From Hyaloscypha bicolor E (taxonomy: Eukaryota > Ascomycota > Leotiomycetes > Helotiales > Hyaloscyphaceae): a stretch of 64,000 nt of DNA. The notes under the pieces are model-generated. The model had not been told where the DNA came from, made no database searches, and saw only the letters and a program-made list of their open reading frames with translations. The stretch spans positions 1,922,001 through 1,986,000 of the forward strand of contig NW_020194628.1 of assembly GCF_002865645.1 (NCBI RefSeq), read 5' to 3'. A program made the translations under genes and the position numbers. Below, one piece after another: positions 21,767 through 32,455 of this stretch; the first letter of the stretch is position 1; every line of letters starts with the position of its first letter.

Positions 21767-23974
21767 ATGCCGGACTCAAACCAGCCATCTCAGCCAAACC
21801 CCAGCAGTCTCGGTCGCATGGCGTGCTCCTTCTGTCGAAGGAGAAAGTTGAAATGTGATCGTAGAACTCCGTGTGAGTCCTGCCAGAAGTTTGGATTCGA
21901 TTGCAAGTACGCAGCCGGCATATCTTCAGGCAGCTCAAGACCAGATCTGAAGTCGTCACGTGTGAGGCAGTTGGAGGATCGGCTAGGTCTGTCATAGAAC
22001 TCGCCCATGATGGCATTTTTAAAATTAAGAATGAGTAGGGCGAGTTGAGCATCTGCTTCACTCGAAGAACAAGCGTGACACAGGAACTACTCCGACGAAT
22101 TCAACTGGCAAGGATGCAGCGGTTGAGACGGATAGGGACGACACTTCGTTAGATTCCGATGCCATCAGAATGCTGTAAGTGACTGAAACTTGCCATTACG
22201 GTTGATCCAGAGTCACTGATCCGTTCAGGGAGGAGAAATACTTCGAATTCGTATGCATGCCTCTTGCCTTATCTCCCCAGTCTTAATTTCCCACTAGCTG
22301 CAGCAACATTCAAAGAAATTCTTAGATTGTATCAAAGCGAAGTGAACTAGTCTATCATTACTTACTGGGAGATCCTTTAGGTCCATCCTGTCATAAATGT
22401 CATCCATCCGGCCCGATATGCTGAACGCATTCGGGACCCTGATACTCCCCCACCAATATACCTTCGCCAAGCGATGTGGGCGTTAGCAGCAACCACAACC
22501 GACCTTTACTCAGATCGCTGCGAAGCTCTCTACCAATCATCAAGAAGGCACCTTGAAGAAGATGAGCTGAAGAATCCCGGCATGGAGGCTATAAATTTAG
22601 CTCCTGCCCAAACATGGATTCTGATCGCGATGTACGAACTGAATCATGGATATATCCATCGAGCGTGGATGAGCACGTCACGTTCAGTGAGGTTGGTGCA
22701 AATGATGAGACTTCACCGACTTGACGGTGTGACCCAGGTTATGGACCCAACGCTTCGCTTCGTCCAAGCTCCACCAGATCTTACCGATGCCGAAGAGAGG
22801 AGACGGATCTTCTGGCTGACTTATATTATGGATCGCTCATCTTGTATCTCAATGGGATTTCCAGCTCTAATTGATGAGAGAGACGTCCGTTACTATCCCC
22901 CCATTGTTCCTTGGCTGGGCACTGACGAGCTATATCTAGATTCGCACATTGTTGCCTGTTTCAAATGCTGCGTTCGAGAATTCGACGAAAGAACGTTGCT
23001 TGTTCCTTTCGGATGCCCTGACCACCCAAACCAGCAAAGACTTATCTGCCTTTGCTGCTCAGATTGTCATCGTTTCCTTATGCGGCTCGAAGCTTGCTGA
23101 GCTCCAACGCTATGACCCGACAGCTGCCCCACTAGAGTCAGCAGGAAGCATCTGGCTCCAACCGCAAAGGCTAGGTGGTGCCCTCACAACAGAGTTTCGA
23201 GTTCCAGAGCATCTATCCATACCGTTCGCTCCGTTAGACCCAACTACAGCTTTTCTAAACATGTCAGCTTTTGGCTGTACAATCTCTGTGCATCGAGCAG
23301 CCCGAGCACAGCTTGGCCAGGATTCTGTTTCCGAGGTTATCTTGACTCAAAGTAGGAAACGGTGTGTTGAAGCTGCGTCGAAGATCGTTATGATTATGAA
23401 AGTGACGAGCCACTGGGATATCTTGTCCGTAAGTAACAAAGCTCAAACTACTCCTTCACAAGGACAACCTAACAGCCAGCAGTTCAATCCATGGACGAGT
23501 TATACTCTCTACTTAGCCTGTGTAGGATTCGCAAATGCGTGGCTTGAAGAGCGGGATCCTGCTCTCGAGGCTCCATTGAGCTTTCTACTGGAAAGTTTGA
23601 GAGCTTTCAAAAAGACTTCGGCACTGGCAACAATGATGCTGTCGGATATCAATATCGAATTTCCGAGTCTGTTGGGTCAGCTTGACAAGCAACTTGCTGA
23701 ATCATTAAGTGATGTAAGTACATTCTGTCCCATCGTTTTCCATCAGGTACTAACGGGACAGGATTTCTTCGCCTTCTCCGGAGCATGTGTTCCTGTTCAG
23801 ATAGGGACTAGAGAACGATCGACTGCTTCCGATTTTTCTGTCGATCCAGACTTCACGAACGGGACCGCAGACATGTTGAATTTGGAGGAGTTCGACATGC
23901 CACAAGAGAACCCTGATGCTTGGGATTTGAACCTCTATGGGCTGAGCCCATTTCCTTTCGGGGGCCGTCTGTGA
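21767..23974 (+). CDS. Zn(II)2Cys6 transcription factor, Fungal_trans family
   Basis: Seven exons (21767-21986, 22039-22174, 22229-22250, 22381-22884, 22940-23428, 23480-23713, 23762-23974) join exactly in frame to 605 codons. The zinc cluster is at residues about 19-45 ('ACSFCRRRKLKCDRRTPCESCQKFGFDC'-type, spacing C-x2-C-x6-C-x5-C-x2-C-x6-C). A coiled linker 'LEDRLGRVEHLLH' follows, then the middle homology domain: 'YFEFVHPVINVIHPARY', 'RQAMWALAAT', 'EERRRIFWLTYIMDRSSCISMGFPALIDERD'. What looks like a frameshift near 22.9 kb is a 55-nt intron (GTCCGT donor, TCTAG acceptor); splicing gives 'DERDIRTLLPVSNAAFE'. Target genes are unknown; the nearby exporter and GMC gene are candidates. Confidence 0.87.
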
Positions 23975-24119
23975 ATTCAAGGACATTGAATTCTTCACGA
24001 GCATGGTGCCCACGCGGGGAGAAACCCGTTGCGTGTAAGACCTAGAAATTTCTCTCTTACTCAACTACATGAGTTTGACATAGGAAATAGTATGGGTGTA
24101 AGGGCCCTCGATCAGCAAC

Positions 24120-24857
24120 CTAGAAGCAAGACCATTCGAGCCGGTCATCATACAACCACACATCCACATCGATTACCGCCACTCTCAGTGTGCTTTCCCC
24201 AGTAGTTCCTTCCGACGTTAGTCCCCCATCTTCGGCCCTGAACTCCATGTATATTGGAAATGTAGAAAATCGGTCCGTCTCAACGCAATCTGTGGATTCG
24301 ATCCACCTGCAAGTCTCGTATTTGCAAGATAGAGTCGAAGGTATTCGATGATAACGATGAAGTAATATATTCCGAGCCCAGTCAGACATGCCACCTGTTG
24401 GGTACAATACCAGCCAATCTACCTGGAAGGATGGGGATGTTCCAGCTACCAGCCGTAGAATTCAGTCACAAAACCCAAACGGCATACCAACGACGTCCTA
24501 ATCGCTCGCAACTCAGGGCAAAATATGTTGTTTATAGTATCTGCTCACAAACGTCACTTGAAAGTCAGCTCCGATCGAGGAGAATCAAGCACCAATTCCG
24601 TAAATACCATTCCACAACACCTCTTTCGCAACATGAGGATGCGTCACGCTTGTCCATGTCAACCAGCTACATTGAAATAAAACCGCTACGACCACGACCG
24701 CAAACAGGAGTCGGAACGAGTTTGTAAGATCGAAATAACTGTTTGCAATCGAGGCACAGAGAACAAAGCAGGAGAGGACATTCGCGAGCAGGAGCCGACA
24801 TCCTTTACCCAGTGTGATACTGAACACCGCAAAAAGGATCGCAGCTGTGGCGTACAA
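24120..24857 (-). pseudogene. Fragments of an unidentified membrane protein gene
   Basis: From 24857 about 90 minus-strand codons encode three hydrophobic helices ending 'WTSVTHPHVAKEVLWNGIYGIG', then a stop. A second open segment (24407-24120) shows no clear domain. I could not join the two with convincing splice sites. The pattern of helices followed by a soluble stretch is loosely like fungal wax-synthase or terpenoid membrane proteins, but this is weak. It may be a decayed gene or a small intact membrane protein. Confidence 0.25.
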
Positions 24858-25351
24858 CGTCGACGCATCAAGAAGGATTCGGGATCACCTTTAAGCAGAA
24901 GCTTGTTCATTATTGGATTCTAGCAATCTCTTCCGTAGAAATTTCTTGGACTAGTCATTTCATACGAGTTTTGTCCAAACAAGGATGTAGTGAGTGAGCT
25001 TTCTTCCGCCCTTGGTTGCGAGCAATTCAGGGGCTCGCTCGCTCTGGCAAAAAATATGGGGTTCTTCAGCGATTTTGCGGTGAATCAAGGGCGTCATTGA
25101 TAATCAAAACAACTACGAATGTATTCAGGATAAAAGTTACTCTTCTCGTAGCGCATTTGGAGATCCGCAAGGTTGCCTGCAATTATCCATTAATTAGTCT
25201 TCATCCGGACGTGGTACAGGCGATGCAAATTCACGAGATTGCACAATGAACAACTTTTGATGTTCCGCCCCCTGGCCCTCTTGCCCAAACCTCTTTTCGA
25301 GTGAAAAGCTGCGAGGGTCTTGCTGAAAGAGGATTATATTAGCGTAGTCAA

Positions 25352-25585
25352 GTGAGCCCGACTTCACTTCTGAAGCTTATGGCTTTAGGTGAACTGAATT
25401 TTGCTAAGCTCTCTAACGCCTGGACGGGAAAGATACCTCTTATAGCGGGTTTCGGGGCGTCCCATGCCACAACACTCGAACTTTACAGACACCACCGATA
25501 TGCGTGGGGTGGCGTGGGACAATCAATTGTTGACATTCCACTTTCCGCCGACCCAGAGCTCCATCGCAAGCTCTCCATGTGCTAG
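25352..25585 (+). other. Possible exon of an unidentified gene
   Basis: This 77-codon open frame ('LNFAKLSNAWTGKIPLIAGF', 'YAWGGVGQSIVDIPLSADPEL') has protein-like composition but no family I recognise. It lies just ahead of two exons joined by an introner-like intron and may belong to the same gene, although no clean splice connects them. Confidence 0.3.
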
Positions 25586-25639
25586 CTCAAAGCTATAGCT
25601 CTCCTGAGCAGCCTTTTGTTTTGAGAATTCCCCGATAAT

Positions 25640-26092
25640 CAAACCGCCAATATCCCTTTGCAACTACATGATTGTGTACTTGCATGTCAACTCCTCGCGC
25701 CCACTGTAGTATCATACGCACAGGCTCATACCAGCGATTTCCTTCCACATTTTCTCAAGGAGCCCATTAAAACGCTCATATCACAGGGCTATGCTGCATA
25801 TCAACCTTTTCCGGCTGGAGTGGTAAGTCCTAACTTCTCCGGGTATTGATACCTCTTGGAGCAAGCATTGTCCAGGAGCCTCTGGAACATTCTACTCCCA
25901 AAGACACCTCAAGACGTATGCTGACTCCGTTTTATTTGGAATAGGTAACTGTTGAAGGCATCATTGATTCCTGGGGTCCAGGAGTACTCATATCCAATTC
26001 CAAATCAGGAGTGCCTTGTGGCGAAAAGACCAAGTCGGTATTGATAGGAAGAGGCGCCATCACCTGTGTTCCAAACCAAGACAACAACTGAC
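25640..26092 (+). CDS. Two-exon fragment of an unidentified protein
   Basis: An open frame up to 25822 ('LHDCVLACQLLAPTVVSYAQ', 'GYAAYQPFPAGV') joins in frame, across the 122-nt intron 25823-25944, to 'VTVEGIIDSWGPGVLISNSK' and ends at a TGA near 26092. The excised sequence contains in-frame stops, and the joined product is compositionally normal. I do not recognise the family; the upstream start is not determined (Met at 25658 is possible). Given its neighbours it may be the remains of a metabolic enzyme. Confidence 0.35.
25823..25944 (+). repeat. Introner-like intron, copy 3
   Basis: This 122-nt phase-0 intron starts GTAAGTCCTAACTTCTC, contains TCCAGGAGCCTCTGGA (a perfect 5-bp stem) and TATGCTGACTCCG, and ends GGAATAG. 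It is on the opposite strand and 20 kb from copies 1 and 2, in an unrelated gene. Confidence 0.75.
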
Positions 26093-26404
26093 CACACCCC
26101 TTATATCATTTTGGGCGCTCTTGCGACCTTGCAGCCGACTTACCAACCTTCAGTATTTGGGACAAGCTAACCATTGGAGCTATCTCCGTACAAGAGTCAT
26201 GCCTGTTGGATCCAGCAAAGCGTCGAAAGTCTTCGGAACCGTACCTCGACGTTCTTGGCGCTTGCGATGACTACTGGGACTTGGCAGATCGGTAAATGAT
26301 GTTTCAAGCTGGTCAATACTTTAGTCTCCAGGTCGGCAGCGTATACAATAAGGTTAAAGGCCGCCGACTAAAGACGACGATATTAGAATTATAGAGATTA
26401 CTGC

Positions 26405-27460
26405 ATGATTTCAGAATTCTTCTTCAACCGTGGGGAATTTCGACATTCTGGGAACACTCACAAGGTCAGCGTGAAGAAGGAACCCATTCTCAGTACCGGG
26501 ACGATCAAATCGCCTCATGTCTTGGAGCTCTCTGGTATTGGAAACCCTGACGTCCTGTCTTAAGTCGGTATCAAAAGTCTCGTCGAGAATAAGAGAGTAA
26601 GGGAAAATTTCCAGGACCACCCTCTCATAGGTACTGTGTACGAGCTTGCTCCAGGAGAAGCATCACTGAACATGCTCCAAGATGTGCAAGAAGTGCAAAA
26701 AGCTATGGCTGAGTATAGCACTACGAAATCTGGTCTCCTCGCAAGCAACGGCTCTGGTAACTGCTTCACAAGCTATGCCGCCCTTGCTTTCCAAGAAGAA
26801 ATTACTACTATAAAGCAATCCATCATCTCGCCTGATACACCAACTCGTCATTTAGAAACAGCGAAGGGACTTCTAGCGGATGCACTCGCAAGTCCAGACC
26901 ACGCAAGTCTCCACATAGTCTACGTCGCAGCAACCGTAAACATCGACGCTTTCCCGTCTCAATCCAGTATGTTGAAGCCTCCAGAGAGCATGAAAGGCAA
27001 ACCGGGTATCAGCTTCACCATCGCTGCAGAGCGTCCGCTTTCTGTAGGCTCCTGCTACATACTCAGCAGCAACCCCGAAGACGACCCGCGATTGACCCGG
27101 CGTACCTCTCGCATCCCGCTGATGCTGAGGATAGAACTTGCGGAGAAGATGCGGACGACTAGTCCATTCAGTGAGAAAATCAAACAAAGAATATTCCCGC
27201 CTGAGAGCGTGGAATTGGGGAAGAAAAAGGAGAGGCTGGCGTATTTGAAAGGTGCTGTTACCACGTAGTATCACCCGAATGGTACCGCGGCGATGGGTCC
27301 AGAAGGGCAGGGAGCTTGCGATGAGCGGTTGAGAGTGAGAGGGTGCAAGGGCTTGAGAGTCGTGGATGCGAGTATCATTCCGGTGCATGTCAGTGGAAAT
27401 ATTGTGAGTATGGTGTACGCGATTGCTGAAAAGGGAGCGGATCTGATCAAGGAATATTGA
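26405..27460 (+). pseudogene. GMC oxidoreductase, C-terminal remnant with two nonsense codons
   Basis: The frame reads the GMC (glucose-methanol-choline) C-terminal half. It contains 'ILSTGTIKSPHVLELSGIGNPDVL', 'VRENFQDHP' and the end 'YHPNGTAAMG...RVVDASIIPVHVSGNIVSMVYAIAEKGADLIK', with the catalytic His of the first block and the conserved Asn of the last. TAA at 26561-26563 and TAG at 27266-27268 interrupt the frame; both fit CAR-to-TAR changes, and no frameshift occurs. The FAD-binding N-terminal half with the GxGxxG motif is not found upstream. The gene is dead. Intact relatives oxidise alcohols or sugars, often in lignocellulose or secondary metabolism. Confidence 0.8.
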
Positions 27461-27651
27461 GGCTTGTAAACCGGGCATGTCAGGTTATCGATCAAAAGTT
27501 GGCAGACCAATTTCTTTCACTTGAAGGTGTTCGAACATGAGAATTACGTGGTTTCGTTTTGATTTCGCTACTTCATGAAGCAACTGATGATGATTAGCCT
27601 CGGTTTCCGAGAAGTCAGGAGTAGAACATACTCATATTTGGAACTTTTCGC

Positions 27652-29272
27652 TCAAAAGGGCTTACTTGATACATCATACAAAAGTCTTCCAAAGGTGGAG
27701 CTTGCCTGCGACTTCGCCATTTCCGGCCGTGGCGGTCTTGTTGGCCTCCATGCATTCCCAGCCCCACCCGGAGCCGGGGTCACGGGGCTGTTGGCAGTTG
27801 GGGAATTGAGATTCCCCACAACCCTCCCTAGATGGCCTGTCTTACCACTACTAATGGATCCCTTCTCATTCACGATGTTTGTACGACCTAAGGATGCTTC
27901 GAAGTTCTTGGATAGGCGCTTCGCTTTTCGTTTGCGGTAGACGAAGATACCGAGTATGAGGGATGTGACAACCAGAATACTAGCGGCTGATGCACCAGCT
28001 ACAATAGCCGCGGAGACTCCCTTGCGAGAATCGGAGGAGTCGGGATCATCTGCCCCAGCTATCAGAGACGTTGCAGCTGATGATGTTTGAGCTGTCGAAC
28101 CTGAGACCGAGATTGATTGGGGAACGATCGCGAGAGTTGATGAACGGATTGACTTATTGCAGTTAGCATTTCCTTACAAAGTCAGGTGTAGAGGAGTAAC
28201 TAACAGAGGTTAACTGGATGGGAGAAGAGATTTGAGGCACTCGTTGAGATGGAAGTGGACTGGATGTATCCGGACTCTGCGTGACTGGAACTGCTGAGGG
28301 TACAGAAAGTGGACTCGATATCGAAGAGGGTTGAGTAAAAGACAAATCCTGGCTTACAGAGATTGGCGTCGATGGCGAAGGAATTAGTGTTGTTGATGGA
28401 AATGGCTCAACGAATGTGCTGCTCGGTATCTGACTTTCTACAGACGGCTGGGTCTGGATCGCATTGGATGATGACGACGTGGTAGCGCTTATTTGTGCTG
28501 GAGGAGTAAGCGTTGTCTTTGTGATTTTTGGTGTTGGGTTACTTGGTACTGGCCGACTTTCGATAGTTGGTTGGTTTTGAACGGATGAAGCTTCGAAAAA
28601 TGAAGATACTTCAGCGCTACTGCTTGCTGCCGGTATCTGTGAGAACGGAGTTGTGACAGGATCTAAATTCGGCATTGCAAGTGCATTCGAGCTTGCGATG
28701 GTCGTTGATGTTTGGACATCAGTGGAAGCCTGAGAAGAGGTTGTCTCGATGGAAGTAGTCGCCGCTACCGTAGAATCTGGGTTTGTAGACATCGAAGTAA
28801 AGTTTACTGACGGTTCGCTGAAAGAAGTCCCGACGCCAATCGTTAAAATTGAACTCTGAGCAGCACAGCACTGGAATCCATTGCCATTATCGCAGCAAAA
28901 TTCGCCGAGCGAAGGAGATCCGCATGGGAGTACTGTGACTTTGCCGCTATCATTGACTATGAATGAACATGAGGCGGTAGCTTGGAATCCTGGGTGATAT
29001 TACTCACTCCCTTTACAGAAATTCGGGCAAGTGGAGCCGTATGACCTGTCCAGACACGACCCTCGCGAAAATCTGTTATGATCTTCCTTCGAGACGCAGA
29101 GTTTGTTTGAGGAACACAGCTCGTCCGGTGCGCAACATCTGCTGGTTCCATCGTTACTGATGCAAGGGACATCGGTGGCATTGATGGAGCCATCAGGAAG
29201 AAAACAAGAAGCTGAATCGACAAGTTTTGGCAGGGCCAAAGCCCCAACTAATTTCAATATTCGCAAAAGCAT
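27652..29272 (-). CDS. Cysteine-rich, Ser/Thr-rich type I membrane protein (sensor-like)
   Basis: Three exons (29008-29272, 28205-28956, 27652-28152) join to 505 codons. Residues 1-21 form a signal peptide. A cysteine-rich ectodomain of about 110 residues follows ('SRCCAPDELCSSNKLCVS', 'GSCLDRSYGSTCPNFCKG', 'GEFCCDNGNGFQCCAA'), then about 220 residues very rich in Ser, Thr and Pro, likely O-mannosylated. One membrane helix ('AAIVAGASAASILVVTSLIL') leads to a basic cytosolic tail 'YRKRKAKRLSK' and a Gly/Pro tail. The layout is that of fungal wall-stress sensors (Wsc/Mid2-like), but the Cys spacing is not the WSC domain. Function as a surface sensor or adhesin-like protein is inference. Confidence 0.78.
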
Positions 29273-30573
29273 TGAATTGACATGAGGGAATAGAAGGAAT
29301 TAAGGGAGACAAATATGAACTCGGCATAAAGCATATACGTGTATCCCTACTCGCAGTGGACCATTGACCTCTAGTTTATGCTTAGCTCAACTTGATACGC
29401 GCAGAGTAACGGCAAACAGATGATGCTCAGAAGGATATCCATGAAGCTTCAGAAGGAAGAGAACATTTCTAGAACACCCAAAACATACCATTTCAAGCCC
29501 CAAGTAAGTTTACTGCAGCCCTATCTGGACGATGGTAGATGGATTTGAGGCGGTCGGTGGGCTTAAAGTACCGGCCAGACCTGTGTCGAGCTGCCCCGCT
29601 CTTAGCAAGTAAAAGAATATCAGACTATTTCTAGCCGAACTCGAACCGGAAGGAGCAAGTGTTGCGTGGCAGCTCTGGATAAACTTTTCTCGGTCGTTTC
29701 AACCAAACTTAGATCTCTTCAATCATCTGCATTTCCAAGATCGGATGAAACGAGTCCATATCCTGCATGAAGCAAATCGACAAGGGAGCCACGATCTGCA
29801 CTTCGACCCTAGATCCTTGACATTAATGAGACTCAAAGAACCAAGTGCTAGAAACTCGCAAGTCTCTAGTGAGGTGGTTCGCTCTTTTCTGGAAGAACTC
29901 GGATCTTCGTTTGAGACAAGTCGGGTATCCTTGAGAAGTAGGGAAGGGTCTAATAAATCGGTAAGAATTGGACATTTCTTGCAGAACTCCTTGCCGCCAG
30001 CCTTGACAATGCAACCGAGGATTATCCACCAGGAGCAAGCCCGTCGTTGCTTTTCTTGGAATTGGTGTACGTGTGATCACGTGTGGGCTATCACAACTAT
30101 GTGCAACTTGCGCATAGCCACAGAACTTCCAAGAGGCGAGATCTACGAACAAGTATGAATGAAGAAATGTAAGGTCATGGTTTGCAGCTGAGGTGCGCTC
30201 TTGACAAAGATTCTTCTGAAATGCTTCCACACCTCCAAGGAGCGCCTCGATGTCAGACTGCGCTCGACAAATCGGTACCGTACCGATGCCGGATGGAACA
30301 GATAATGCTTCACTTAATCGATGCCCAAGACCGACTCTGTGTCCACGACCGTTCCAGGTCACGACCAACCAAACCCCACGATCTTAGCTCCCGGTCGAAC
30401 CAGAGAACTCTCACTCTCCAGTCTTGCTTATCCAAGCACAAGTGATGGAAGCATTGCAAATTCATCATTCGGCATTGGCGAATCCGGCATACGGCTGAAG
30501 CTTAATTAGTGGCATCGATAGAGAGATACTGCTCCCTACTCTGCTCATAAATGTGGAAACATCATTTCTCGTT
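29273..30573. other. 1.3-kb intergenic region
   Basis: Overlapping open frames on both strands (29745-30158 plus, 29823-30368 minus) exclude each other and match nothing known. The left end is the promoter of the sensor-like gene. Confidence 0.4.
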
Positions 30574-31878
30574 CTATTCTGCCCTCAACAACGGGCCTCT
30601 CTTGTACGGCTCGATCACCCGAGAGTCGAGGGCAGTCGGGACCTCGTCCTGAGTCCAATACTTGGTCCCGTGTCGAAGCCAGTGCGCATATGTTCCTGGG
30701 ACATCGTCTGAGCCGTCATGCCTCCTCCACAGCGATCCAAGTGTGTCCCCCATCACCCTCAATATCATACCATGGGCCAACTTGAACCCGAAACTCTTCT
30801 GTAGGCACCCCTCGACAATCTCCCTTGCCCTTTTCTGGTCCTCACTCTCCTGCTTGCCCGCCTTTGGAAGCGAAAGTGACATTAATTCGAATGCCTTCGG
30901 GCCGTTCCACGCCGTGAATACGTTGATAAGCTGCGACCCAGCCATATAGTCCATTGCGTAGATATGCTCAGCGACATATTTCGGTCCGTCCCAGTTGTCC
31001 TCTTTGTCGATGAGTCCCATAACCATGGTCATTACTTGACCTTGAGTGATGTAATCAGATAACATCTTGCTGACTTCCTCCGCCTCAAACTTCTTTCCGC
31101 CTTCTTCGAAAGCCAGCGAATCACCCTGGCCGAGTAGTGGAATACCCTTCAACAATGGACTGGCATGCATTCCTTCGGTGCTCGTCTTGCCACCATCCGC
31201 AGCCCACAACTCCAGGAAAAGCTTGTGACACCGCGCGAAGAGTGGATTGTTCCGCCCAGAGCAAAGGAAATAGTTCGTCAGACTACGCTCTTTAACACTG
31301 CCGGCATTATAGGTGAGAATCTCAAAGCGGGAGGCGGGGTTTCCCACGGTTTGATTCCATAGACGGTCTAAGTCGCCGATCTGCATTAAACCAACGTCTG
31401 CGTAGACGCCGCCAAACTTGAGCAGCAATGGCCACCTCACAAGGTCGGAGGTGTGCTGGGGCGCATAGTCACCGCCGATTGTTCCATCCACGAAAGCCCG
31501 GGGAAAGATGCCCGGGTCAGAGATATCGAGGAAGTTCGCAACGTTCAAAGGGGACGAAGGTAAACGGTCGAGGACACGGATGGTCCAGCCTTGCTTGGAG
31601 AACCGCCGATGCCAGGCTCGTACGTTTCGCTGGGTGTAGGGATGCATGTGTGTGAACCCGGAGTGCCAGAAGAACCATATGTTCTTTTCATCCGAGACGG
31701 GCCTCGGGTGGAGAAGGTCGTGATCAACTTCAGAATCCGGCCGCGTGTCGAGGAGGTGAGAAGGGATGGCATGGATCCCTGATGGGATTGGGTAGTCCTG
31801 AAAGTCCATTGTATGCTGATCTAGTTGATCTGAAAATGTGAGATTGGAGAGCAGTGGCATCAAAAGTGACTTATCCAA
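30574..31878 (-). CDS. Capsular-polysaccharide-type glycosyltransferase (Caps_synth / GT32-like)
   Basis: A single exon of 434 codons. Near residue 66 'NIWFFWHSGF' marks the beginning of the nucleotide-sugar fold; 'HTSDLVRWPLLLKFGGVYADVGLMQIGDLD' contains the aspartate pair (YADVG) that replaces the classical DXD metal/UDP-sugar site in this family, and 'HYIYAMDYMAGSQL'-like sequence follows. No membrane helix or signal peptide is visible, unlike many Golgi members; the N-terminus may start at Met 31809 or an exon may be missing. The enzyme probably transfers a sugar to a glycan or lipid; the substrate is unknown. Confidence 0.78.
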   Translation of the reverse strand: MDKSLLMPLLSNLTFSDQLDQHTMDFQDYPIPSGIHAIPSHLLDTRPDSEVDHDLLHPRPVSDEKNIWFFWHSGFTHMHPYTQRNVRAWHRRFSKQGWTIRVLDRLPSSPLNVANFLDISDPGIFPRAFVDGTIGGDYAPQHTSDLVRWPLLLKFGGVYADVGLMQIGDLDRLWNQTVGNPASRFEILTYNAGSVKERSLTNYFLCSGRNNPLFARCHKLFLELWAADGGKTSTEGMHASPLLKGIPLLGQGDSLAFEEGGKKFEAEEVSKMLSDYITQGQVMTMVMGLIDKEDNWDGPKYVAEHIYAMDYMAGSQLINVFTAWNGPKAFELMSLSLPKAGKQESEDQKRAREIVEGCLQKSFGFKLAHGMILRVMGDTLGSLWRRHDGSDDVPGTYAHWLRHGTKYWTQDEVPTALDSRVIEPYKRGPLLRAE

Positions 31879-32455
31879 CTGTCTGGAAAGAAGAGGTGCG
31901 CGTGAGAGAGCTGATTCGCGACAAAGCAGTATGACGTAGATGAAGATGAAAAGAAAAGCTGCTGTTGAGACTGGTCACCTAGGAGACTTGAGTCTCATAT
32001 TTATATCGAAACCTCTGACGAGATACTCAACCGTTACCAGATGCGGGTCAATGTAACGGAAGAGAGAGGAGACGAGACTCATTATGAGTCTTGATGAGCG
32101 AGGCAAGACCAGGGTGTTACAGGGGGTTTAAATAGGCTGTTGCTTGCCCCTAACCCCACTTGCGGCCGCTAGATCGTTTTCGTCTTCACTGTGCGCGGAC
32201 TCCGTAGGCGCAACACTTGACTACAGTAGCTGAGCCAGCATCATTAACGTCACGTGTGACTCTTTGTCCTCACCTGCCTTTTACCTCGTTGGGTCCTTTG
32301 CTGCTTTTCGTCCTCCCTTCGCATTCCCTCCCAAAATTTCGGATCCACTAGAGTCAACCGAGGTGCTGACTCCAGGACTTCACCGATCCCTTGGCCTGTT
32401 TTGGCCGAGCACTCGAGGTATTGCTCCGCTTTGATGATGTGTGCGACGTCTTGAT
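31879..32455. other. Upstream region, then edge of transposon
   Basis: Promoter side of the glycosyltransferase gene. A NotI-type GCGGCCGC site lies at about 32162. The left terminal inverted repeat of the transposon that follows could not be identified. Confidence 0.35.

Noticed and set aside
22861..22990. Apparent frameshift in the second Zn(II)2Cys6 gene
   Set aside because: A 55-nt intron at 22885-22939 (GTCCGT...TCTAG) joins the two frames and gives a natural family junction.
29745..30368. Opposed frames of 137 and 181 codons
   Set aside because: No motif, no signal peptide and no splice context.
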